The notes under the pieces are model-generated. The model was given only the letters and a program-made list of their open reading frames with translations. It did not search any database and was not told the origin of the DNA. The translations under genes and the position numbers were made by a program. Shown here one piece after another: positions 1 through 8,700 of a DNA stretch of 64,000 nucleotides. How positions within the stretch are numbered: the first letter of the stretch is position 1; each line of letters starts with the position of its first letter. The stretch is taken from the NCBI GenBank assembly GCA_035502855.1, contig DATJTX010000031.1, forward strand, positions 62,001 to 126,000, read 5' to 3'. Origin of the DNA: Candidatus Baltobacteraceae bacterium. Its GTDB lineage: Bacteria; Vulcanimicrobiota; Vulcanimicrobiia; Vulcanimicrobiales; Vulcanimicrobiaceae.

Positions 1-140
1 TCTACATCCCGGCGACGAAAACGCTGGCACACGGCACGAAGTTCACCGAGATCGATCCCGAAACGCAAGAAGAGTTGCAGCGCTTCATTCACCTTTGGCA
101 GCTGCACCAAATTCGTTTGCGCGCCGAAGCCATGAAATAA
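1..140 (+). CDS. PilZ-domain protein, C-terminal fragment
   Basis: Only the last 45 codons are inside the window; the frame is open from base 3 and stops at 138-140. The end of the protein reads G-T-K-F-T-E-I-D-P followed by an amphipathic helix with Q-R-F-I, which is how PilZ domains finish (the last strand of the barrel, then the C-terminal helix). PilZ domains bind cyclic-di-GMP and act in motility, polysaccharide or stress control. The c-di-GMP-binding arginines would lie upstream, outside the window, so ligand binding cannot be judged. The family call rests on this short tail alone. Confidence 0.55.
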   Translation, partial: YIPATKTLAHGTKFTEIDPETQEELQRFIHLWQLHQIRLRAEAMK

Positions 141-272
141 GTTGTTTTGCCTTCGCAAACGTAGGCCGCGGCACCGAGGTCGATGGGGAGCGGCAGCGCT
201 TTTAGCGAGAGAATTCGTCGGGTGATCTACATGGCCCATTTACGGCTATATTTTTGGTTGTAGGATAGAAGC

Positions 273-1058
273 GTGGGCAGACCTGCGCTTACCCGGGGCG
301 GCGCATTAGCAGTGGCTGCGGCAGTCGCGGCGATGGCTAGCTTACTGGGGTGTGGAACTGGTGACTCCGCAACGCCGCAGGCGGGTGGCGTTCCAATTTT
401 CAATGATCCCCGACCACTCTCGACGCCGTCCTCCGGGATGGTCTGGACGTATGTCGACAGCATCGTGGAGCCGTCTCGGTGGCCCCTTCCGACAAGCGGA
501 GTCATATCTCTAGAATACCTTGGTCCCGCGACATATAGGGGCTCGGTCTACGACGAAACGCAAGAGATTGATCCGATTTCATCGGACATGATCGTCGTAT
601 ATTCCATTTGGAGCGACGGATTTGACGAGAAGGCAGCAGCCAACGCGTTATCGCCTCCGATGCCATGTGCATCGCCTCCCCGCAGTGAGACCATTCTCAG
701 CGCTGCCGCCGATTTCTCCCACGCCCATTCCATTGTCCAGGGTACGGCCGAGTATTACTTTTGCGGTTCGCCAGGCGGTACGCTCGACTGGTCTCTCGTG
801 ACGACGGCACAGGCCGGAACGTTGGTGATCGGCGTTCCTGCCGGGAGCTTTGTCGTCTCGACCGTGACGGGCGTGTGGAAATATGGAGCCATTGAGCGCG
901 ACTACACGGATTATCTCTACGGAAATGCGCTCGTCGAACGGAAGGCCACCCAATACAACAATGGATCGTTTGATGGGTCGTTCTTGATTCAGCTCGCAAG
1001 CGGCCCAACGAACGTTGCAATTCCCGGCCCCTCAACCCTCGGCGCAGACTACTGGTAA
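273..1058 (+). CDS. hypothetical lipoprotein
   Basis: This is a 261-residue protein starting at GTG. Residues 1-27 are a basic stretch and a hydrophobic core ending in the lipobox L-L-G-C, so the mature protein should be lipid-anchored at the envelope. The rest is a soluble, Ser/Gly/Pro-rich beta-type sequence with two separated Cys (P-M-P-C and Y-Y-F-C) that could form a disulphide. I recognise no domain. Upstream is the PilZ fragment on the same strand, but 132 bases away and without a clear Shine-Dalgarno. The short palindrome CCCTAGTTAGGG at about 1070-1081 could mark the transcript end. The neighbourhood (orphan lipoproteins, transposase remnant) suggests accessory DNA. Confidence 0.6.
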   Translation: MGRPALTRGGALAVAAAVAAMASLLGCGTGDSATPQAGGVPIFNDPRPLSTPSSGMVWTYVDSIVEPSRWPLPTSGVISLEYLGPATYRGSVYDETQEIDPISSDMIVVYSIWSDGFDEKAAANALSPPMPCASPPRSETILSAAADFSHAHSIVQGTAEYYFCGSPGGTLDWSLVTTAQAGTLVIGVPAGSFVVSTVTGVWKYGAIERDYTDYLYGNALVERKATQYNNGSFDGSFLIQLASGPTNVAIPGPSTLGADYW

Positions 1059-1103
1059 TAGCCGAACGCCCTAGTTAGGGTCGTTCCGAAGGGAGAACTT
1101 CCG

Positions 1104-1166
1104 ATGCGCTTTGCCTGTATCTCCATGCTGCTTTGCACTCTGGCACGCCAAATCGCAGTGGCTTAA
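1104..1166 (+). pseudogene. signal-peptide remnant of a lost gene
   Basis: A 20-codon frame starts at ATG 1104 behind a good ribosome-binding site (GGGAG, 9 bases upstream). It encodes a short hydrophobic leader, M-R-F-A-C-I-S-M-L-L-C, and then stops at 1164-1166. It looks like the start of a secreted protein whose body has been lost or shifted. It could also be chance, or a leader peptide. The DNA that follows is better read as a lipoprotein on the other strand. Confidence 0.2.
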
Positions 1167-1170
1167 AGCC

Positions 1171-1731
1171 TTACGTCGCGGTGGGGCATTCGCCGCCGGC
1201 GATGCCAAGGGGATCGTCAGCGATGCTGAACTCGCCGTATAGCGGGGGGCCTCGATGGATGAACCGGCGCACTCCCAGCGGCGGCGGAGCGTGCGGAAAG
1301 GCGAGTACAGCGAAAAACATCGTCGCACGGTGACGCTTGTCGTCCCACGCTTCACCGAACGTCCGAACGTGAGCGTCGGACACGATGCCGTCTTGTACGA
1401 ACTGTACCGAGCGAGCGTGGCCCAGCGTGACGAAGACGATATTCTTCCCAAATTGGTGCCCACCGCACCCGGTTCGCAATAGGTCTGCCTCCGTGCGCGA
1501 CATGCACTTGTACGCGCGGTAAGGTATCGGCTGGGAAAACAACCGCGCGGCTCGTGAGCCGAAGATTTGCCGGGAACCTGGTCGACACGCGCCGTGATGG
1601 GCCGTTGTGATGCCTACCACGAGAAGCGGCGGGGGATCGGAACCGCCGTGGTGCGCCGCGCAGCCCGCCGCGCACAGCAGCACTGCCAGCAGCGTGCGGC
1701 GCACGATCGAGAAGTACAGTCGATACTCCAT
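1171..1731 (-). CDS. hypothetical lipoprotein
   Basis: I take the start at ATG 1731 because the next residues form a basic N-terminus, a hydrophobic core and a lipobox (A-A-G-C, Cys24). A longer frame continues upstream, but that part is low-complexity and not signal-like. The mature 160 residues contain several His and Cys, including a C-G-G-H motif near residue 90, and a P-H-A-P-P-P turn near the end. No domain is recognised. It stands alone, convergent with the lipoprotein at 273-1058. Both strands of this stretch are open for some length, so coding status is uncertain; the signal peptide is the main argument for this strand. Confidence 0.45.
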   Translation of the reverse strand: MEYRLYFSIVRRTLLAVLLCAAGCAAHHGGSDPPPLLVVGITTAHHGACRPGSRQIFGSRAARLFSQPIPYRAYKCMSRTEADLLRTGCGGHQFGKNIVFVTLGHARSVQFVQDGIVSDAHVRTFGEAWDDKRHRATMFFAVLAFPHAPPPLGVRRFIHRGPPLYGEFSIADDPLGIAGGECPTAT

Positions 1732-2150
1732 GCGCGCGACTTTGAGGCAGCGCACGCCCGGGCCACCTCGCGGATTACAAAAGTATTTCGGTTCGGGGGA
1801 GACGTCGTATCTGTCTTCGCTTGGGTTCGATGGCCTAGCGCGGATCACAACGAGACGACCTTTTCAGGGTCCCTGACAAATTCCGTGGAAGTTGACGATT
1901 CTCGATGCGCGCGCATACTGAGCCACAACGCCATAATAGTCATTGTCGAAGCCGCCACTCGTCTGCTGCGGAGTTCTTCAGGGTGTTCACTAGCGGGTCA
2001 CCTCCCAGATCCTGTCGCTGCATCCATCGAACGGTCCCGCGGGCGATCGCTGCCCAAATTCAGCCAGCGCAAAGGCAGCAAAGGCCACTACTATTTTCGC
2101 CGTTCGCGGGGCGGAGTGCAACGGTATTCGCGGATCTTGATTCTGATGCG
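1732..2150. other. non-coding or decayed stretch
   Basis: About 420 bases lie between two minus-strand genes. Several frames are open on both strands, but none has a convincing start, ribosome-binding site or protein-like composition. It should contain the promoter of the lipoprotein that starts at 1731. I see no RNA gene or repeat in it. Confidence 0.4.
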
Positions 2151-3797
2151 TTAGTGCGATCCGAGCAGTTCGCCGGTCACCAGGCTGACATAATACCACA
2201 TAAGACCACTGCCCGACGTGTACTGCTGACACGGAATGGCGGTCGTTGAGGTGCTTGCCATATCCGGAGCGCAATACCCGGTTGTCGTGGCTGGCGCCGA
2301 TGGGTCGCTTTCAAAAGTCGCGGGAAGTGAAATCATCGAAGCTTTGCCTGGGCTTCCCCCAAGTGTGCGCCACACACGCGAGTACAGCCGGACGCTGGGG
2401 CTTGATATCCAGGGCTGGTTATAGTACTTGACAATTTGGTTGCCATAGAACGTCCACGAGCCGGCATCATCTACCATCACCTCTATCTTATCGCCGTCAA
2501 TAATATCGCTCGCATGGCGCCAGATAAAAACCCACGCACGAACGTTGTTATACGCTGCATACGCCGGGACACCTGAAATAGGAATAACAACCTGATACGG
2601 ATAGCCTTGCGTGATGATACCGGGATTGGGGTTGCTGATTTCCCCACCGTAGGAGAGGACGGCGTCCGACGGCATGCCTCCGTTGTTCGCGATCCAGGTC
2701 TCCGCGTATTGCAAAGCCTGGCTCTCGCTCACCGCACCGGCAGTGCCGGAGGCAGGCGTCAACGCTACCACTCCTCCACTGGCCACGTAATGCCTTACGA
2801 CAGCTGTTGATGTTTTATATACGTGTTCATTTGCGGACGGATAGGTCATCGTACCCGTGGGATCGCCGTAGGCGCTCAGCCATTGCGATTCGTTCACAGC
2901 TTCCGGAACAAGCGTATATTCTGTGCCATCAACTGCGGTTCCGGAGGTTTGAACCGTACTGACGCCACCCCCGACTGCCTCGTAGAACAGTGGGTTTGTC
3001 GCTCCGTTAACGCCGAAATTTGCACCTCCACTTAATTCGATCGCGGCGCTGGCATTCGCTTGCGGTACGAGCATCCCGATGTATGGTGTTTGGTCGGCCG
3101 TGCCCACTGCGTCCTCCCAATCCTTGATCGCTGGCTGGTAGCTGCCGATGTCGTTGACCAACGTTTCGAGCCCGCTTTGTCCGACAGCGCTGGTACCATC
3201 GCCGACCGTATTAACCTCGCCAGAAAAGCCTAGGATCCCGTGAAGGTTCCCGCCAAATTTCGACTCCCAGCCGACATTCTGGTTGACAACCAGGCAGGAA
3301 TCGATGATCAGCCAGTTCGGGCCTCCCCAGGAGTTTGGGATCACGCCGCCCGCTGCATTTAGATCGGTAGTGATGGCTATGTTGCTACCGGAAGTTTCGC
3401 CATCGCACGCGTAGAGACAAAGGTACGCTTGACCATTGTATGGCACGTATGAGTTGCCGTGTGTGCTTATATAAACGAGGTTCGACGTGTCGCCGAGAAT
3501 TGTGCTGGCATTTGTATACGTGACGTTCCCCTCGTAGTCGCCATCGGTATCACCGTAACCTAAGTGCCAGCTAGAGTTGTCCATCAGTGGTATTCCGAAG
3601 TCGTTAGCGACTTGGTAATAACACGCGAAATCTGTCGAGAGGCAAAATGGAATTTGGCTATTCGAGGCAAAGGCGACCTCGTCGTAGTAGGAAAACGAGC
3701 CGGGGGATTGGCCAATTGAGCCGCCAAAGAGGGTGCACCCCCATAGAACTAAAGCCGCGACAGTGAAGGCTCCGAAAATCAACAGCTGCTTGCGCAC
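2151..3797 (-). CDS. large lipoprotein with a caspase-like His/Cys dyad
   Basis: This 548-residue protein has a signal peptide ending in W-G-C (Cys21), probably a lipoprotein although Trp at -2 is unusual. After a Tyr/Asp-rich region there is a hydrophobic strand followed by S-T-H-G (His113), then a second hydrophobic strand followed by D-S-C (Cys168), and then H-G-I-L-G-F. A strand-H-G block followed about 55 residues later by a strand-(A/S)-C block is the signature of clan CD cysteine peptidases (caspase, gingipain, clostripain type). A DUF6345-like fold is the other possibility. The C-terminal third is beta-rich and could bind substrate or surface. The gene follows a smaller lipoprotein with a 13-base gap, so they are probably one operon. 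Base composition is less GC-rich than the 6-25 kb region, which suggests acquisition. Confidence 0.6.
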   Translation of the reverse strand: MRKQLLIFGAFTVAALVLWGCTLFGGSIGQSPGSFSYYDEVAFASNSQIPFCLSTDFACYYQVANDFGIPLMDNSSWHLGYGDTDGDYEGNVTYTNASTILGDTSNLVYISTHGNSYVPYNGQAYLCLYACDGETSGSNIAITTDLNAAGGVIPNSWGGPNWLIIDSCLVVNQNVGWESKFGGNLHGILGFSGEVNTVGDGTSAVGQSGLETLVNDIGSYQPAIKDWEDAVGTADQTPYIGMLVPQANASAAIELSGGANFGVNGATNPLFYEAVGGGVSTVQTSGTAVDGTEYTLVPEAVNESQWLSAYGDPTGTMTYPSANEHVYKTSTAVVRHYVASGGVVALTPASGTAGAVSESQALQYAETWIANNGGMPSDAVLSYGGEISNPNPGIITQGYPYQVVIPISGVPAYAAYNNVRAWVFIWRHASDIIDGDKIEVMVDDAGSWTFYGNQIVKYYNQPWISSPSVRLYSRVWRTLGGSPGKASMISLPATFESDPSAPATTTGYCAPDMASTSTTAIPCQQYTSGSGLMWYYVSLVTGELLGSH

Positions 3798-3810
3798 GAG
3801 ACTACCTCGC

Positions 3811-4356
3811 CTAAGAGACGGAGTTCAAAAAAGCGTCGATTACAGATAGGGGGGTCCCAGCTGGCACGCGCGCAACGATGATCGTCCCCCCGATCGTCAA
3901 TTGCACGAGCCAGTTGTTAGCCGACGCCGCAACGATAAAATACGCGCCGCCTATGTTCGTCGTGCCCTGCTGAATGACTGCGTTCGTCTGATTTGTTGCC
4001 GCCGGAGAAGGCACGGGCGACAGCGGCGCTTTTGCGCTTTTTTGTTCGGAAATCGTAAGCGGGCCGAGTGGTGTCGAGTATTCCCTCTGATTTACGTATC
4101 CGGTCGATGTCTTAAGAAAAATGGACAAGAGTAACTTGGTGCCCGCCATATGGGGCGAGAAAAGGCGCGTACCGTCGGGCGAGAGCGTGCTGGGGTTCTG
4201 GATACTGTCTACCAAAAAATTCGAACCATTTCGTAAGGCTGCCGCTGACGAATCTGCGTCGCCGGTTGCGAGCCCAGGCGCGAGACTGTGATGACCGGCG
4301 CATGCGACGAGCGCACACGCGAGCGCGATATCTAGTGCGGGGGCAAATCTTTTCAT
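3811..4356 (-). CDS. hypothetical lipoprotein
   Basis: The start at ATG 4356 is chosen because GGAGAAGG lies just upstream and because the residues after it form a signal peptide with lipobox L-V-A-C (Cys19). The 181-residue protein has a Ser/Thr/Pro-rich middle (A-P-L-S-P-V-P-S-P) and a C-terminal hydrophobic beta segment. It resembles no family I know. It is the first gene of a two-gene minus-strand unit with the larger lipoprotein at 2151-3797, so the two may act together at the envelope. If the large protein is a peptidase, this one could be a partner or inhibitor; that is speculation from position only. Confidence 0.6.
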   Translation of the reverse strand: MKRFAPALDIALACALVACAGHHSLAPGLATGDADSSAAALRNGSNFLVDSIQNPSTLSPDGTRLFSPHMAGTKLLLSIFLKTSTGYVNQREYSTPLGPLTISEQKSAKAPLSPVPSPAATNQTNAVIQQGTTNIGGAYFIVAASANNWLVQLTIGGTIIVARVPAGTPLSVIDAFLNSVS

Positions 4357-4528
4357 CGGACCTTCTCCATAGCCCACTGTTGTGGAGCTTGAACGAATCG
4401 CCGCAAAGCGAGCTGTCGGAACTCGTTCCAGTGACTTTGCCTTCGGACGAGATTTCCGCAATAGGGCGAAGCGCCCGGCGCTATCGGGTGGAGTTGACCC
4501 GCTTTCGCGGAGGATTGCGATTTGGACA

Positions 4529-5172
4529 TCAGGCGGCCTGACTCATGCGCCGCTCAAAGTTGTTGGGTGAGAGATAGCCGAGGGCTGAATGCCGTCGGTG
4601 CGGGTTGTACCAACCCTCGATGAAGTCAAAGATCGCGAGCGACGCCTCACACTGCGTTTTGAAGCTATGCTGCACGAGCAATTCGCATTCGAGCGTAGCA
4701 TTGAAGCTTTCGCACATTGCATTATCGTAGGCATCTCCGACCGAACCCATCGAGGGTCGCACACCGGCCTCGCGGCAGCGAGCGCCAAACGCGATAGAGG
4801 TGTACTGGCAACCTTGATCGGAATGATGGATAACGTTATCAGGGTGTCGGCGATAGATCGCCATGTTAAGGGCTTCAAGAACGAGCTCCGTCCGCAAATG
4901 GTTCGCCATCGCCCAACCGACGACGCGGCGACTGCAAGCATCGAGTACCACGGCGAGATATAGGAAGCCGCCCCAGGTCGGAATGTACGTGATATCGGCA
5001 ACCCAGAGCTGGTCGGGGCGATCCGTGCGAAAATTACGGTCGACCAGATCTGGCGCTGGCCTGGCATCGCGACTGCGAATCGTTGTCACAGTCGATTTCC
5101 GGCGAGAAGCGCCGAAAATTCCGCGTTCCCGCATGAGCCGAGCGACGCGCTTTCCAGAGATCGCAACGCCGT
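4529..5172 (-). mobile_element. remnant of an IS3-family insertion sequence
   Basis: The segment covers the 3' two-thirds of an IS3-type orfB. The left end of the element (terminal repeat, orfA, start of orfB) is missing at about 5170, where host sequence begins. The right terminal repeat should lie within about 100 bases below 4529, but I could not fix it because no matching left end remains. No second copy is seen in the window. Confidence 0.7.
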
Positions 5173-5254
5173 CGGCGCACGCAGTACAAGAAAGAAAGAG
5201 GCCGCCAAGGGCGACACTTAAGATGCGCAAGAACGCGAGCGTTAGACGAAGCAT
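4529..5254 (-). pseudogene. IS3-family transposase OrfB, 5'-truncated and fused to a signal peptide
   Basis: Residues from about 29 onward are an IS3-type OrfB: an S-G-K-R-V-A-R-L-M helper segment, then the rve integrase core with all three catalytic acids (Asp in L-W-V-A-D-I-T-Y, Asp in H-H-S-D-Q-G, Glu in M-C-E-S-F-N) and the usual H-R-R-H-S-A-L-G-Y end. The first 60-70 residues of a normal OrfB and the whole OrfA helix-turn-helix are absent. In their place are M-L-R-L-T-L-A-F-L-R and a hydrophobic core ending in L-S-C-T-A-C-A, a Sec signal peptide with its own ribosome-binding site (GGGGAG, 4 bases before ATG 5254). The frame is intact through the junction near 5170. Without OrfA the product is not expected to transpose. 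Confidence 0.85.
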
Positions 5255-5266
5255 AGAACTCCCCAC

Positions 5267-5734
5267 ACCGGAAGGGTGAGACTATTGGTCCGCAGGGCCT
5301 AATCTTATGCCAAGCATCTCGAAATTAGCAAGCGGGCCAAAAGTCCCAAGACCGAGTGACTGCTCGGACCCCTCGCGTTACGTGGTTCGGCTCGACGGAA
5401 CCTCGGCGGCGCCGCAGCGTTACCTAGGCTGCGCGCTACGAAAGGCGCGAATCTACGACCTGCCACTCTGCTCGCGCTTCGGCCTACTCCGCAGTTAGTT
5501 CGTCGGACAGATCGCGGCGATCTGCTGCATCCACCTACGTTCCAGATACGACGCAGGACTACTACGAATGGGCGGTGACGACCGTTAGCCTACGCCTTCT
5601 CCAAGCCCGACCCCGACTCCGACGCCAAGCCCAAGTCCGACTCCTACACCTAAGCAAATTCACTGCATCACGCCTCGATGTCCGTGCGGCGGCGTCGGCT
5701 AAGCCTTCGTCCCGATTGCGGCGGCCTCGGCTCC
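5267..5734. other. intergenic stretch with gene debris
   Basis: No intact gene is visible in these roughly 470 bases. At about 5589-5690 the plus strand encodes, behind an in-frame stop, a Pro-Ser-Pro-Thr linker (P-S-P-T-P-T-P type) followed by K-Q-I-H-C-I-T-P and a stop, like the linker of an extracellular protein whose remaining parts are gone. With the truncated IS next door this suggests deletion and decay. The rest shows nothing I can name. Confidence 0.35.
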
Positions 5735-5767
5735 GCGCCTGCGGCGCTACGCTCGGGATGACAAGTG
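5735..5767 (-). repeat. 3'-end repeat, TGTCATCCCGAGC family (copy 1)
   Basis: On the minus strand, starting three bases after the gltB stop, the sequence reads CTTGTCATCCCGAGC and continues with GTAGCG and a GC-rich palindrome. The same 15-base opening (one G/A variant) recurs at 29865 after the FAD reductase gene and at 35638-35624 at the end of the threonine aldolase gene, each time pointing the same way relative to the gene. Confidence 0.6.
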
Positions 5768-5769
5768 GG

Positions 5770-8700
5770 TCAAATCGGCTTGATCGCAACGATCGACCCC
5801 ACTATTTCGCCCCACTGATCGAGCAATCGATTCGAACGCGGACTGTGCGTTGCGTCGGCATGGCCCTCGAGCAATTCACGCACGGTGCGTGCGTCCTCGG
5901 ATGCAGGATCGAGCGCCATGCACTCGACGGAGTCGGCGTTGTAGCGGCGCTCGCGCACGAACGATCCGTCGGCATCGTACACGTAGGCGACGCCGCCGGT
6001 CATGCCGGCGCCGAAATTGCTTCCCGCCCTGCCGAGTACCAGCACCGTTCCGCCGGTCATATACTCACACGCGTGCTGGCCGACGCCTTCCACCACCGCG
6101 ATCGCGCCGGAATTGCGCACGCCGAAACGTTCGCCCGCGGTTCCCGCGGCATAGAGCGCGCCGCCGGTCGCGCCGTAGAGTGCGACGTTGCCGAGAATGA
6201 CCTGCGGCTGAGCGGCACGGCCGATCGCGCCGGTCGCACGCAACACGATCACGCCGCCGCACAACCCCTTGCCGACGTAATCGTTCGCGGTACCGTCGAG
6301 CTCGAGCCGCATGCCTTCGGTTGCGAACGCGCCGAAGGATTGACCCGCCGTGCCGTGCAGCGCGAAGCGCAGATCCGGCGTGCGCGGCAACGGTTCGAGC
6401 GCGAGCCGGCCCGCCAGGCGAGCACCCAGGGTGCGATCGGCGTTGCTCACGCGCTCGCTGCGATGATACGGCGTTCCCGCGCGCGCTGCGGCGAGCGCCG
6501 GCTCGATCCAGGCGCGATCGAGCGGAACCCGGTCGACCGGCCGGTCATTGCGTCCGCCCTGATGGCGAATCGGCCCGTCACCGGTGCGGGCAAGCATCGC
6601 GTGCAGATCGAGGCCGCCGTCGTCACGCACCTGATCGATCAGGTCGACGCGTCCGATCGCCTCGTCGATGCTGCGCAAGCCCAGTGAGGCGAGCAGCGCG
6701 CGCACGTCTTGGGCGAGGTTGGTGAAGAAGCGCACGACGTGCTCGGGTTTGCCGCGGAACTTTGCGCGCAAGTCCGGGTTTTGCGTCGCGATTCCGGCGG
6801 GGCACGTGTTCAGGTGACACTGACGGGCCATATCGCAGCCGAGTGAGACGAGCACCGCGGTGCCGAACGCGAACTCGTCGGCGCCGAGCAGCGCCGCGAT
6901 GACCACGTCACGTGCGGTCGCAATGCCGCCGTCGGTTCGCAATCGCACTCGTCCGCGCAGCCCATGGTGCATCAGCACCTGCTGGGCTTCCGCCAGACCG
7001 AGCTCCCAGGGATTGCCCGCGTACTTGATCGAGGAGAGGGGCGAGGCGCCGGTGCCGCCCGCATAGCCGGCGATCGTGATGAAATCCGCATACGCTTTGG
7101 CTACGCCGGCGGCAACGGTGCCGACACCGAGTTCGGAGACCAGCTTCACGCCCACTGCCGCGCTCGGGTTCACGCACTTCAGATCCCAAATCAATTGTGC
7201 GAGATCTTCGATCGAATAGATATCGTGATGCGGCGGCGGGCTGATCAAGCCGACGCCCGGCTGCGCGTGGCGCAGGCGCGCGATCAACGCCGTGACCTTG
7301 TGGCCGGGAATCTGGCCGCCTTCACCGGGTTTGGCACCCTGCGCGATCTTGATTTCGAGTTCTTCGGCGCGCGCGAGATACGCCGCGGTCACGCCGAAGC
7401 GCGCCGACGCAACCTGTTTGATTTTGTTCTCGTACGGCGCGTCCTCGCCGCCCTCGCCGGTGTTCGAGCGCGCTCCGAGTTCGTTCATCGCTTGCGCGAT
7501 CGTGCGATGCGCCTCGGGCCCCAGGCTTCCGAGCGACATTGCACTGGCAACGAAGCGGCGCACGATCGCTTCGACGCTTTCGACCTCGCCGATCGCGACC
7601 GTCGCGCCGGCGGGGCGCAGCGTCACCAGGTCGCGCAGCTCGTGCACGCCGCGTTCCGCGACCGCTTCGGTGTATGCGGTCCAGGCGGCCGGAAGATCGG
7701 CGACGGCAGCGCCGCGCGCAACGCCGGCGGCGTGCTGAAGGGCGCGAATCGTTTGCGGCTGCCAGCTATGGATTTCCGCGCGCTCGCCGCGGCGGAAACG
7801 AATCCAGCCGTAGTCGGGCAACTCGCCGTCACCGTGACTCCAGGTCTCACGCACCTGCTGCTCGATCTGCGCGAAGGTGCGCCCCGAGAGCGGGGAGGAC
7901 GCGCCGAAGCAGCGTTCCGCGATCGATTCGTGCAAGCCGATGATGTCGAAGAGCTGCGCGCCGCGGTAGCTGTCGACGATCGAGATGCCGCACTTCGACA
8001 TGATCTTCGAAATGCCCAGATCGAGCGCGGCGATCGCGCGCATCTCTCCCTCCTCGCCCGCGACGGCGCGCACCGTTTCAAGCGCAAGCCACGGACAGAC
8101 CGCGCCTGCGCCGTAGCCGATCAAGACGGCGACGTGATGCACGTCGCGGCAATCTCCGGCTTCGACCGCGAGCCCGGTGCGCGTACGCACGCCCCATTCG
8201 ACGAGCGCGCGGTGCACCGCACCCAGTGCGAGCGCCATCGGAATCGCCGGCTTCTCGGGCGTCGCCATGCGATCGGAGAGGAGCAACAGTTTCGCGTCCG
8301 AGCGACGCACCAGCTCCACCGCTTCGATGCAGACTCGATCGATGGCGGCTTCGAGCGTTTCGTCGGCTTCGAGGACACAAGCGATGCGGTCGAGCCCGTG
8401 CAGCGCCGCGATCTGCCCGAGCGAGAGCACCGGCGATTCCAGCACGAGCCCCGGCAGCGGAGCGTGCTTGTCGAGCAGGTGCGGCCACGGTCCCAGACGC
8501 GTGCGCAGCGAGAACACGCAGGCTTCGCGCAGCGAGTCGATCGGCGGATTCGTCACCTGCGAGAAGCGCTGCCGGAAGTAGTTGTAGATCGGGCGCGGCG
8601 CGCGGCCGAGCGGCGCGAGCGGCGTATCGTCGCCCATCGACCAGAGCGGCTCCTTCGCATCGGCGGCCATCGGCTCGAGGATCATCTTCACGTCCTCGCG

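Noticed and set aside
1567-2250. Plus-strand open frames before the large lipoprotein gene
   Set aside because: No start signals, Arg/Ser-rich composition, and overlap with the 3' end of a convincing minus-strand gene.
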